Positions 1-7,873 of a stretch of DNA of 12,608 bases are shown in pieces. The stretch's first letter is position 1. Each line of letters starts with the position of its first letter. Origin of the DNA: Podochytrium sp. JEL0797 (Eukaryota; Chytridiomycota; Chytridiomycetes; Chytridiales; Chytriomycetaceae); contig JADGJG010000783.1 of assembly GCA_027596195.1 (NCBI GenBank), forward strand, positions 1 through 12,608, in the 5' to 3' direction. The notes beneath the pieces were generated by a model that was not told the DNA's origin, searched no databases, and saw nothing but the letters and a program-made list of their open reading frames with translations. Both the position numbers and the translations under genes were made by a program.

Positions 1-154
1 GCAGCGAGGCGCACTTGCGGCTGCGCGTTGGTGCGCAGAACTTCCAAATCCATTGTTGAGAAAGTGGAGATGGGTTTTGTGTGCGATTTCGGAACTGATT
101 GTTGGTGTCCCGCTGCATCCTCGCCAGCACAACCTCCACTCGGAAACAATCAAC

Positions 155-603
155 TGATACACGTGAATATTCAAACACTTTATTGGGCTCAGATCAAACG
201 CGAAAAGACAACTGTCAAAAAACAAAAAACAGATCTGGGCATTGGTTTCGGAGAGGCGAACCTCTCCTACTCACAACGGACGCCACGAGAAGGCTCCCAG
301 AGAGGTCCGTCAAAAATGGGGGTCATGCAGTGTTGTGACAATCAGCACCATGAGAAAGTCCAAGCAAAACTCCTCGGACAACAGCCAGAGCTGTGACAGT
401 CAAGCCATAACTTATACCAGAAAGGAGAGAGTCAAAAGTCAAGAAGAGCTCTTTATAGAACAACACTGCAGACTAGTGGGGAAGGAGAGGGTTGAGGGAT
501 CTTTTTTTCGAGCTGTGGCTATTCCAGATCAAATTAGAGGCAGCGAGGGGCGTTACGGACATATAGTGCAAGTATAACCTACCAGGTATGCGCGGCGGTG
601 ATT
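155..603. repeat. Dispersed repeat, copy A (left unit of a tandem pair)
   Basis: From about 155 this stretch matches the sequence starting at 9961, with the shared start TGATACACGTGAATATTCAA. Its second half (324-603) matches 615-889, giving a tandem offset of about 286-291 bp. It contains a 7-bp perfect hairpin (250-267), A-runs broken by C, the words TGTGACAATCA and GCTGTGACAGTCAA, and a core at 578-603 that is identical in all three copies. Read on the minus strand, an AATAAA lies at 184-179, after the hairpin. I see no protein family in any frame; the ORFs here shift between copies, so I treat it as non-coding. It could be the 3' end of a multicopy transcript or an unclassified mobile repeat. 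Confidence 0.85.
250..267. other. Perfect hairpin in repeat copy A
   Basis: GGAGAGG and CCTCTCC form a 7-bp perfect stem around a 4-nt loop: CGAA on the plus strand, TTCG on the minus strand. The same 18 bases recur without change at 10067-10084 in the other copy. In a minus-strand transcript the hairpin would carry a UUCG tetraloop and would sit about 70 nt upstream of AATAAA (184-179). Copy B lacks this part of the element. Confidence 0.7.
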
Positions 604-614
604 TCCCACTTTGC

Positions 615-1009
615 CATGCAGTGTTGTGACAATCAACAATAGAAAGTCCAACGCCAAACTCTCCGGACAACAGCCAAGGCTGTGACAGTCAACCCATAAC
701 CTATACAGGAAAGGAGAGAGTCAAAGTGTCAAGGAGAGCTCTTGGGAACAACACCGCAGGCAAGTGGGGAAGGATTTGGAGCATCTTTCTGTTTCGAGAT
801 GTGGCTGTTCCGGGTCAAATTAGAGGCCGCGAGGGGCGGTAGGAGCATATAGCGCAAGTATATCCTACCAGGTATGCGCGGCGGTGATTGTGTGGCAGAT
901 TGGGCGGCTGTGGTAATTCGTTTGACGGTTCTTTTTTTTCGAGCTGCCAAAAAATGTGGTGTCCCTTTTTCTGCGCCTGACAATTTCGCGCAATTTCCAA
1001 CTCCGACTT
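615..1009. repeat. Dispersed repeat, copy B (right unit of the tandem pair)
   Basis: This unit repeats copy A from CATGCAGTGTTGTGACAATC (A at 324, B at 615) through the conserved core (864-889). It then continues with a 3' part that copy A lacks but copy C (10346-10472) has: a stretch rich in GGGCGGCTGTGGTAATTC, a T-run followed by CGAGCT, and CCTGACAATT. Copies A and B together therefore look like one C-type element in which a segment of about 290 bp was duplicated in tandem. The divergence between A and B (many substitutions, small indels) says the duplication is old. No coding potential is recognised. Confidence 0.85.
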
Positions 1010-1290
1010 CAGCTGGAAGCATCAAAAGGAGACCGGACGGATTCGGGAGGCTTGCTTTGATTGTGCAGCAAATTCGAGGTGGAGTCTAACCAAAATGGTC
1101 AACTCGGGAACCAGATTTGGTTATCGGCGACGAGAAGGTGGTGTTTGTGGGGTTGACTTCCGGGGCGCTTCATTGCTGGCCTCGGTAAATATTCTCTTGT
1201 TTTCAGTTCTCGTTTCAGACCATCATGGCTGATTTCTGTACCGTTTTTTAAATTCAGGGTGAAACTGAACCGTTGCACGGCAGCACGGAT

Positions 1291-1456
1291 CCACGACGAA
1301 TACTTTGAACCCCAAAGTGTTTCCTAACCTCTCTGCCGTCAACTACCGCGATGGCACCGTATGAACGAGTTCTGCGGACCCAACGATGAAAACTTTGTCA
1401 TGCTCCCACCCCGAAGCGTTCCCTCACCTCTGTGCCGTCAACTATGGCGATGGCGC
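1291..1456 (+). repeat. Imperfect tandem duplication within the propeller region
   Basis: Sequence 1291-1357 is repeated at 1381-1456 with an offset of 90 bp, becoming 99 bp after a small indel. The first copy reads NPKVFPNLSAVNYRDGTV then a stop; the second reads HPEAFPHLCAVNYGDGAV and continues into the blade. One blade start was thus copied, and the first copy is non-functional. Confidence 0.7.
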
Positions 1457-1894
1457 TGTGTGCATGTTGAATATTGAGACGAGCGAGTTTGTCGCGATCG
1501 CGAAGGAAGCATTTTCCATGTGTTGGAGTTGCAAGGGTTATGTGGAGAATGAGGAGGGACTTGTCAATCAGGTTTCGCTGGAGGGTGTGGTCAAGAATAC
1601 AATTGCGGTGCCCCTATAAAAGTTCATTTCCTCAACTAGGAGCTCGGAGTGCTTTGAGTTTTTGGCTGATTCGGTTATATTTTTCGTTATCAGTCCAAAG
1701 CATCGTTTGGCTGGAAGACAAAGTCTTTGTCGTGATTTTGGCGTGACAGAGGAGGATTGCGCCGTGTATGTGATTTCTCAGTCGGGAACGGCCATGACGG
1801 GGATCCAGACGACTTATACGCAATTGCAGAAACCGTGCCCATATTCAAAGGACGAGAGAGACTTGTATTATTACCCAGCGTTGGTAGAATCCGT

Positions 1895-1952
1895 GTGAGT
1901 TCGTTTTTCGCAGCGTACTCACGATGAACTCATTCTAAACTGCGATTCTCAG
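1895..1952 (+). other. Intron (58 bp) in the Nup159-like pseudogene
   Basis: Donor GTGAGT at 1895-1900, branch-like CTAAAC at 1935-1940 and acceptor CTCAG ending at 1952. Removing it joins the ...YYYPALVESV stretch in frame to GYSTYLMPSVNHATTDIG, and the joined sequence is what the family alignment expects across this point. This shows the gene was once spliced, so the fragment is not a retrocopy. Confidence 0.75.
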
Positions 1953-2214
1953 CGGGTATTCCACGTATCTCATGCCGTCTGTGAACCACGCCACCACAGA
2001 CATTGGATACCTTGGCTGCAAAAACGGCGAATGGAATACACGGCGTATGGAAGGTCCGCTCTGCCTTCCTCTCGACTCGAACGACGACGAAACGTCCCCT
2101 GTCGGTCTGGACATTGAATTCACGAGCCAAGAACGTGTCCAGAGTTGTGTCCTGCGCCGTTGTTGCTTCCCGAAGCAAATGATGCGGCCCAATCAACGAG
2201 TGGAGGATAGATGA

Positions 2215-2746
2215 GGGACCGTCGAACCCAACGGCATAGATTTCCTGTAACATCACACACGCGATATGGCAGCACCACGCACGCGCGCGTCGAAAAATGG
2301 AGGTGTGTTTTTGGAGATCGAAAAAAATTCTATTTACAAAATTTCGTGCGTCCACCTTCCGCTTGACCACGCACCACCACCACGCACGCCAAAACACTCC
2401 CTCCACTCTTCCCCACCACCAACAGTCTTCCCATCCCACCCTCATTCACCGCCTCACTGCACCTTGTCACCCTTCTTGGCCTCGTCACCACCACATGCAA
2501 CCCTCCCTCCTCCCACCACAGTCACTCCAAAAACTCCCGCGCTGCGCTCAGTCGCCCCCACAATGCTAATTCCTATCGGCCGCGTGCGCTCCACGACACT
2601 CCCAACCCTCGATACACCGGCAATTTGAAGTACTTGTCCTTTCTGAATCGCGCGCGGCTGCAGCACTGATTCTGGTCGTGGCACTGTCGCCTTTGGTTCT
2701 GGCTCGGGTTGTAGCTCTGGCTCCAGCTCCGGCTGTCGCTTTCGCT
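2215..2746. other. Strand-asymmetric, low-complexity region with out-of-frame exonuclease tail
   Basis: From about 2340 to 2540 the plus strand is almost free of G and rich in CCACC/CTCC runs. Just before it (2262-2290) lies an alternating CA/CG run. At 2684-2454 on the minus strand an open frame reads VPRPESVLQPRAIQKGQVLQ onward (76 codons). Its upstream continuation RKRQPELEPELQPEPEPK resembles the Lys/Pro/Glu tail of the exonuclease just upstream, so it is probably that gene's C-terminus in a shifted frame. I see no other gene here. Confidence 0.45.
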
Positions 2747-4554
2747 TCAGTGCTTTCCGTCCTGCTTCTGGTTGTCCTTTGGTTCTGGCTTTGGCTTTGG
2801 TTTTGGCTGTGGCTTGGACTTTTGCGTTGGCTTTTGCTTTGTTGGCTGTGGCTCGGGTTTTGACTCAGTCTGGGGCTTTCGCTTCGCAGCTCTCCGTCGC
2901 TTGAGGAACCCATCTTTGAAGTACTTCTGGTTCCCATCCGCATCCACCTCCGCCATAAGGTCCACCCATACGAAGCGCGGGATTGTCTTCACCGCAGGCC
3001 ACGCTTTCATTCGGTAGTACAGTTTCAGCGAGGCAATGGCGTCGTTGGCGCCGTACTTGATGGCGCCGTCCGTGAGATTGGGCTCCGTCCAGTCTTGGCC
3101 CGATGGCTTGGGCTTGAACGATTTCAGCTCGCCGTCGACAAACTTCCAGTAGAGGTTGTCCAGACTGGGGTGGTCGATCTTGGCGGCATCGGCAATGTCT
3201 TTCGTATCAACGATGCCAGTGATGGGGGCCTGGAACGCAGTGGCCACTTTCATGCAGTCGTCAACCACCCCCACACCCGTCACAACGACGCTCGGGTCAG
3301 CCAGTAGAGCGGCTAGCCTGGGAGGAAGCGCCCTCATGCTTCCGTCGCGGATGCCGTGGTACACTTGGATGATAACCACGAGGTTCGTCGCGAAGGCAAT
3401 CTGGATGGTGGAGGGTGTCTCCCCAACCTTTTCGATGTCGAAGCCAACGACCTTGGATGCATCGGGACCGGAGCGGGCCCACTCGTTGCACACAGTGGTG
3501 ATGATCTTTTCCACCACGTCCGTTGAGTTGGTGACATAAATGAACACCCCGGGCTCGACCAAGCGGTATTCTTCTTCATAATAACGCTTGCAAACCGTGT
3601 AAGTCTGACTTGCGAGGGTGACAGGCTGAATGTGAAGTTCCCGCAACGCAGCGACGATGGCGGGCGTGCATTCCTCGACAGTGGTCTTCCGGATTCGCTC
3701 CGCGGCGGGATGAGCTACAAGGTCTGCGGCGAGAGGAGCTTCTGGAACCAACGCGGTGGGGTCCGTGGGGCTGGGGGAGGCTGTTGGCTCAGGGATACAC
3801 GCCAGGGGAGCCGAGTCGTGTCTCGCGTCACTTGTGGTCGATGGACTCGTCAAGCTGAACTCACTGGACGCCTCGTCAAACGCGACGTTGCTGATGACGG
3901 GAAGGGGGTCGGATTCCCAGTTCGTCCCATTTTCATTGTCCCCATACACGGGGTCCGTGGGTCCCGGGGAGCAGGCTGGTGGCGCCGGACCGCGGGAGGA
4001 CCTGCGTCAGCGGACTTGTCAAACGCGACATTGAAGACACGCTTTTTGGAGACAGGAAGGGATTCGGACACCGAATCCGTCCTGTTTTCATTCCCCATAT
4101 TTTAGTGCGGTGTTCGGAGGAGGTTTTAATCAATTTTTACTCACAGAGAGGGCGAGCCTTGAGGAACGGGGACATATGCGGGGGAGGTTGGGCCATATCG
4201 CGTCAGTAGTGATACATAGACTCGTCGAGCAGGACTCACGGGTAATCTCGTCGAATGCACGCCCGGAGTCGCGCGTTTTCGCGACAGAAGAGGGCACCCC
4301 GTCGTGGAAAGTAACCATCTCCATCCTGTTCATTGTTGGTGTTTTTCAGTTTCGCGTTATGTGGACGGGGTAAACTGTTTTACTCACAGCGAGGAAAAGG
4401 CATGCGACGCTGTCACACGTTCGGGGTGCGCTGGCTGTTTCGCGTGCAGCGGTGACGGCTCGGACTTGTTCTTGAGTCCTTGGTCGAGGATTTCGAGGGA
4501 TGGCGGCGTGGCGTCTTCGATGTCTGTGATTGTTTTCGATTTAGTGTTTGACAT
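2747..4554 (-). CDS. WRN-type DEDDy 3'-5' exonuclease domain protein (multi-exon)
   Basis: The main exon holds a 400-codon open frame (3949-2747) with a complete DnaQ-like 3'-5' exonuclease domain at about residues 134-316 of that frame. Exo I is VGFDIEK (D171, E173), Exo II is GVGVVDD (D231), and Exo III is YGANDA (Y299, D303), the Y-x3-D form typical of Werner/RNase D/Rrp6-type enzymes. QDWTEPNL before Exo III matches the conserved Trp region of WRN. The domain hydrolyses single nucleotides from 3' ends; DNA or RNA substrate is unknown. No helicase domain is present. The tail (from about 348) is a run of Lys/Pro/Gln/Glu, probably nuclear. The frame opens with GTG, not ATG, so upstream exons are needed. 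One model keeps the frame: exon 4554-4388 (ATG in context ACCATGTC), exon 4325-4240, final exon 3975-2747, total 493 aa. The middle splice choices are uncertain because the region is repetitive. Confidence 0.78.
3850..4390 (-). repeat. Tandemly amplified exon/intron unit in the exonuclease 5' region
   Basis: Three related blocks occur on the minus strand. Each starts at an AATGAA-type intron end (near 4330, 4086 and 3934), continues with a Ser/Pro-rich exon ending in a [R/V]AFD[E/K] motif, and the first also includes the GTGAGT donor region. Blocks 1 and 2 are 244 bp apart and blocks 2 and 3 about 152 bp apart, so the last has lost about 90 bp. Encoded versions are GRAFDEITRES, FNVAFDKSADAG and SNVAFDEASSE. 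GTGAGTAAAA donors recur at 4387 and 4144, giving matching introns of 62 and 63 bp. The third block has lost the AG acceptor (CAGG became TGGG), which appears to have turned intron into exon. Confidence 0.65.
4326..4387 (-). other. Intron (62 bp) in the exonuclease gene
   Basis: On the minus strand the donor GTGAGTAAAA starts at 4387 and the acceptor GAACAG ends at 4326. Removing it keeps the frame from the first exon (...TASHAFSSL) into MEMVTFHDGVPSS. A near-copy of this intron lies at 4144-4082 with the same donor and a matching acceptor, AAACAG. Confidence 0.6.
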
Positions 4555-4589
4555 GGTACGTACCTGTGGTGTCGTTTGCATTCGAGTTC

Positions 4590-4613
4590 GTGTGTGTGTG
4601 TGTGTTTGTTTGT
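4590..4613. repeat. GT microsatellite with TGTT extension
   Basis: A run of GT dinucleotides at 4590-4605 runs into TTTG repeats. It lies just upstream of the proposed exonuclease start codon (minus strand, 4554), so it would be in the 5' UTR or promoter if that start is right. Confidence 0.85.
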
Positions 4614-4618
4614 TGGTT

Positions 4619-5229
4619 TTAGCCAAGAAACGAGGCGATCTGTAGTGGGGTGAATAAATGTCGAAACGTACCTTTGACGCCCGTTTGGTTCTTCTTTTTT
4701 GTGACAACCAGCGTCTTTTTCCTGCTTCTTTGGCGTGTCTGGTTCGAGCCTTGCAGCCATTTTTTGAATGTCCGACAGTATGCTGCGGGTTTGGCGTGTT
4801 TGGGTCGCGTTGAGCAGAAACGGTCGAACTGTGCCACCACCGCGTCCAACGACAGAGAAGTGCCTTCCAATCTCCGTGCAGCAACCAGAAGTCAATTTGG
4901 ACGCAATCTGAGGGAGCTGCGAGTGTGCAAAGGATCGCGAAGCAGCAACGCAATGTCGCGACCCGAATACACTCCCATGCGAAGCACTGAGCTTTCTGGT
5001 ACCAAGAATAGACTCCACAAAGTGTCCAGGCCGCGAATATATCCTGCGGATGTGGATTTTCACCGTTTGCAAAAACACCCTGGAAAACACGCTCGAGATC
5101 AGAAGGTCGGCCACCACGCAGGATACGCAGCTTCGTCGAGATTGGCCATTGTTCTTGTGAGCCGTTAGTGGTGGAAGATTGACGTGCATGGTTCCGAAGC
5201 ACGGTAAATCCCACGGTATTGTCACTCAT
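4619..5229 (-). pseudogene. Unidentified minus-strand gene remnant
   Basis: Minus-strand reading gives protein-like stretches that change frame. At 5229-5040 one frame has SDLERVFQGVFANGENPHPQ. Near 5040-4890 another frame has LDTLWSLFLVPESSVLRMGV and YSGRDIALLLRDPL. At 4870-4720 the sequence LDAVVAQFDRFCSTRPKHAK is followed by AAYCRTFKKWLQ and a basic tail to TGVK, where a GTACGT donor-like site occurs. A single-frame reading of 281 codons is also open (5229-4384), but it runs through obvious non-coding bases and the exonuclease exon, so I take it as accidental. I do not recognise the family. It may be a decayed gene, or upstream exons of the exonuclease gene; neither is proven. Confidence 0.4.
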
Positions 5230-5315
5230 GAGGCCCTGGTCCTTCAGAACACCTTAACCAACAACCAATCCGCCGCACGAAACAACTCAGAGATATCGAG
5301 CTCATACGGATGTAA

Positions 5316-5546
5316 TGCCTTGGACCATTCTCCTCGGAAATCTGGTCGTTTGCGTGTCAAAGCATCCGTCGAGTCGAAACAGTCGCCGAATCGCACACCA
5401 CGCTTCCCACACCAACACATATCCTTTTGAAGTTGTTTGAAATCATTACTGAACCTGGTTTTGTACCCAGGGTGGAGGCAGCGCTGGACTCGTTGCTTCG
5501 TGAGAACCCAACAAGGAATGTCAAATCAGACGTAGTGGACCAATAA
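5316..5546 (+). pseudogene. Short open stretch, possible coding remnant, unidentified
   Basis: One plus-strand frame is open for 76 codons between TAA (5313) and TAA (5544) without any ATG. It contains THILLKLFEIITEPGFVPRV followed by EAALDSLLRENPTRN, an amphipathic helix-like stretch with normal protein composition. No family is recognised and no splice sites clearly flank it. It could be an exon remnant or a chance open frame. Confidence 0.3.
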
Positions 5547-6486
5547 TACAATCATAGAATCTAACACAATATATTAGGATGCATGACATGTGACATATCC
5601 GCCGCCAGACTCTTGGGGAGCGAGTCTCCCGTCGCAAACTCCCGCCCGCAGCATCAGCGAATACAGGCCCATTACGTTTTGCAGTCCAGCGATTCAAATC
5701 CACCATGAACACACTGGAATCCAATTAATTCAATGCGTTGATAGCAGCCAGGAAAGGAATCTTGCTTGGCAACGTGTGTGCGGGTCGTGTTTCGGCAAAC
5801 AAAGGAATCGTCCAAACGAGCACGGCACCAGAGAATACAAGCGATTCAATACAGGACTTGAACGATTTGACGATTGAACATGGGGGCGTGATTCTCTCGA
5901 TTCTGCAGTCGTTTGTTTGGAATCGAATTCTGTCAGAGAGAGGAATGGAATTCGGATGTGTTGAGTAAAAGATGCAAACATCAGATGGGAAATACCCGAA
6001 ATCGAATACATGCATTGTCGCGCATAAGAATCGGCATTCCGTTAAACAAGTTGTTGTGGTTGTTGACATGGGGGTCGCTCCACGTGTCTCGACTCTTTTA
6101 AAACCGATTAGAAATTATCCTTCAAAAATGCATTACAACTTGTTCAAGAAAGAGTGCTTACGATTGTATTCACTTCCCGTCCCGAATTTCAAGCGCGTCC
6201 AATCAATTTGGTGGCGCGACGAGGAATATCAATGAGTCATGCGGGATTTGAGTTCAATACAAATCACACGCTGCCTCAAGGTTGATTGCACCCTCACTGT
6301 AATCGACAGACAAACTTATCTCACCCATCGCCAAAAAACACTAAAAAATGGGCGTGATCCGTTGACACATCGAGAGAACACAGCCGACTTTGAGGTCTGT
6401 CGTGGGTTACCTGAATGGTTCCTCCTTGGTACCAGCAACTCGCAGGAGAGAGGAGATTGCAGCGTCGTCTTCATGACAGTCACAGT
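5547..6486. other. Non-coding stretch with no recognised gene
   Basis: Several overlapping ORFs of 60-115 codons exist on both strands, but none has recognisable motifs or consistent composition. The stretch includes a cluster of GATTC/GAATC words (5691-6032). I found no tRNA, rRNA or clear promoter. Confidence 0.5.
5691..6032. repeat. Cluster of GATTC/GAATC pentamers
   Basis: By hand count, GATTC or its complement GAATC starts at 5691, 5717, 5757, 5805, 5843, 5890, 5899, 5920 and 6028: nine in 342 bp, where about 0.7 is expected from equal base frequencies. Spacing is irregular (9-108 bp). Related words (GGAATTCGG, AATCGAATAC) fill the gaps. No hairpin or longer period is evident. Confidence 0.55.
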
Positions 6487-6498
6487 CAGGGGTGGACC
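6487..6498 (+). mobile_element. hAT-like terminal inverted repeat candidate (5' end)
   Basis: CAGGGGTGGACC has the CAGGG-type start common in hAT element ends. It lies about 105 bp upstream of the hAT transposase relic and in the correct orientation for its 5' end. A related GGTCCACCC in the opposite sense sits at 8410-8418. The flanking 8 bp (GTCACAGT) is not repeated after 8420, so no target duplication is visible. Confidence 0.4.
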
Positions 6499-6590
6499 GT
6501 CCCTTAAGCCAAATAGGGTTGGGCTAGTGATTTTCAGGACTCAGGTATGGGCAGGCCTGGTGGGATAGGTGTTTCGTCCCTCCATATTTT

Positions 6591-7357
6591 TGTTGCTTGA
6601 GGTCGAGTACGTTATTAGAGATCATGACGCACCTATTGGTCCTCTCCAACTACCTGCAACTTGACGACGGACGTTATTCAAGCCATGGAACTGGTTAAAG
6701 CGACCAAAAAGAGTCTTTCGCGTTGGTTTACTGGAGGCTTTGAGGGTATCGTTGGAAGCCAAGTCACCACCCCTGGAGTCTTTTGCAAGGCCGTTGCTTT
6801 ATGCGCGACGCTTCCCGATTTTGAAGCAGACTGGAAGCCACGTCACCGCACCGTCGCAGACCACAGGCCATCTGGTGTCAAAACCAAGGACCAGTAAAAG
6901 GAAATCTACAGAGATTCTGTGCAGGAAGTCATCAACGAACTGGACTACCGATTTCCAGAAAACTTGCGTGCACTCTTGACGGATTGCAGGTCACTGCAGC
7001 CAAACAAGGGTTGGATACGTTGGAAGCCTGCCACAATCCCTCAGCTGGAGTGCCGATACCTAGACGAGTTTTCGCCGTCAGACCTGTTGGATTTGGAATC
7101 GGAGCGGGCCCATTTCGAACCTACAAGAGAGAAGCCGGAGAAAGTGGAAGCAGTGAAAGACGACAAGCTGGATTGAGGGAGCTTTCGGTCCTGTGTTTAA
7201 TTCTGAAGGTCACGTTTCCGAATGCCCCAAACTGAACCGCCTCATTGGAATCGTTCTCGCGTTTCCTGTATCCACTGCAACTGTCGAACGCTCGTTTTCG
7301 GCGATGAAAATCTAGAATCGCCTGAGAACCAAGCCAGGCTGCGATTACTTGGGGCCA
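6591..7357 (+). pseudogene. hAT-superfamily transposase relic (ZMYM1/DUF4371-like type)
   Basis: Pieces in three frames follow the order of the C-terminal half of ZMYM1-like hAT transposases. Near 6612-6658: LLEIMTHLLVLSNYLQ. From 6667, after a 1-nt frame change: DVIQAMELVKATKKSLSRW and GFEGIV. After one in-frame TAA (6895): YRDSVQEVINELDYRFPEN, then CRYLDEFSPSDLLDLE. Near 7168-7195 a short LRELSVLC piece is in another frame. At 7202-7312: RLIGIVLAFPVSTATVERSF then SAMKI, the hAT C-terminal dimerisation motif, followed by a stop and NRLRTKPG. The N-terminal zinc finger and RNase H-like catalytic Asp region are missing, so the relic is truncated and dead, with at least three frame changes and two internal stops. 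Confidence 0.8.
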
Positions 7358-7457
7358 TAGAATTGAGAGTGAAGTAGTGGATGGATAAAGGGTGGACCCC
7401 ATCTCCACGTTTTTTCACTATGAGGGAATGAAATCGGAATCGAGAAACGGCAGCACC

Positions 7458-7483
7458 AAAAAAACAAAAAAACAAAAAAAAAA
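7458..7483. repeat. A-rich tract with single C interruptions
   Basis: Three A-runs (7, 7 and 10) separated by single C bases. Similar interrupted A-runs occur in the repeat copies at 217-230 and 10014-10048. Confidence 0.8.
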
Positions 7484-7549
7484 TCGGAGGAAAAGCATTA
7501 TAATCGTTAAAATAGGAATGAGAAAGGCATATAAAAGAAGAAAAAAAAA

Positions 7550-7873
7550 TTAAAACGCCATAAGCACCTCATCATCCACACCCCATCCGTGTCGACGGGC
7601 CTTCGAGCGCCTCCTTTCGGCCCAATGGAGGCGTACAGCGTCTGCATCGCCTTTGTCGCCGTAATATTGGCGGAACGGGTGGGGGGGACATTCTCGAAAA
7701 TCAATTAACGAGTAGAGAGAGACGCTGACTCCACCAACGATGGACGTGTTTGATGCAGATGACAGTGCAGCCCTCTTGGTGCCGTTGATCTTGCCAGCTC
7801 GACTGCGTTTGGATGCGCCCATGGAAAAAATTCTGAGACGAAAATCCACAACCCCCCATGCTTTTCTCTCCAT
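7550..7873 (-). pseudogene. Probable N-terminal fragment of a CCT/TCP-1 chaperonin subunit
   Basis: On the minus strand a frame starting at 7819 reads MGASKRSRAGKING. After a frame change near 7695 the sequence is FENVPPTRSANITATKAMQT followed by LYASIGPKGGARRP. The NI-A-KA----S[IL]GPKG pattern matches the conserved N-terminal helix and GPKG nucleotide-binding loop of group II chaperonins, closest from memory to the delta subunit (CCT4). The following G-M-D-K motif is not intact, the frame changes, and only about 90 codons are present, so it is a dead fragment. Its position inside the inverted-repeat segment suggests gene-fragment capture. The match is short and could be coincidental. Confidence 0.42.

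Larger units (their letters stand above)
1095..2214 (+). pseudogene. Nup159/Nup214-type nucleoporin N-terminal beta-propeller, decayed
   Basis: Several stretches in order match the N-terminal seven-bladed propeller of the cytoplasmic nucleoporin Nup159 (yeast)/Nup214 (animals), which docks the mRNA-export helicase Dbp5. At 1096-1184 one frame reads a blade-like VVFVGLTSGALHCW, ending at a GTAAAT donor. At 1386-1619 a WD-like stretch has FPHLCAVNYGDGAVCMLNIE and CWSCKG, recalling the CWSPKGKQ motif. At 1688-1737 VQSIVWLEDKVFVV is in another frame. From 1738 follows EEDCAVYVISQ, then QKPCPYSKDERDLYYYPALV, and after an intron ATTDIGYLGCKNGEWNTR and DDETSPVGLDIEF. Decay signs are a stop after a partial blade copy near 1357, a stop at 1617 and a frame change near 1735. 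No start codon is convincing. Matches end near 2192, about where the propeller should end. The family call rests on motif recall; a profile search would settle it. Confidence 0.72.

Noticed and set aside
28..577. Overlapping plus-strand ORFs in repeat copies A and C
   Set aside because: The frames differ between copies and are interrupted by indels, as expected for non-coding repeat DNA.
1930..2445. Minus-strand 171-codon ORF opposite the Nup159-like exons
   Set aside because: It is the mirror frame of the propeller exons; only the plus strand gives family motifs and a frame-keeping intron.
2266..2628. Pro/Ser/His-rich plus-strand ORF of 120 codons
   Set aside because: Composition follows the G-poor low-complexity DNA, and the overlapping minus strand better fits the exonuclease tail.
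4650..5168. Plus-strand 172-codon ORF with a hydrophobic start
   Set aside because: The Phe/Leu-rich start is the complement of Lys-rich minus-strand coding; no family resemblance.
4384..5229. Two long overlapping minus-strand ORFs of 281 and 270 codons
   Set aside because: They run through the GT microsatellite and over the proposed first exon of the exonuclease; protein-like stretches change between frames instead of staying in one ORF.
5685..5700. GATTCAAATCC resembling a tRNA T-loop
   Set aside because: No flanking T-stem, acceptor stem or anticodon arm can be formed on either side.
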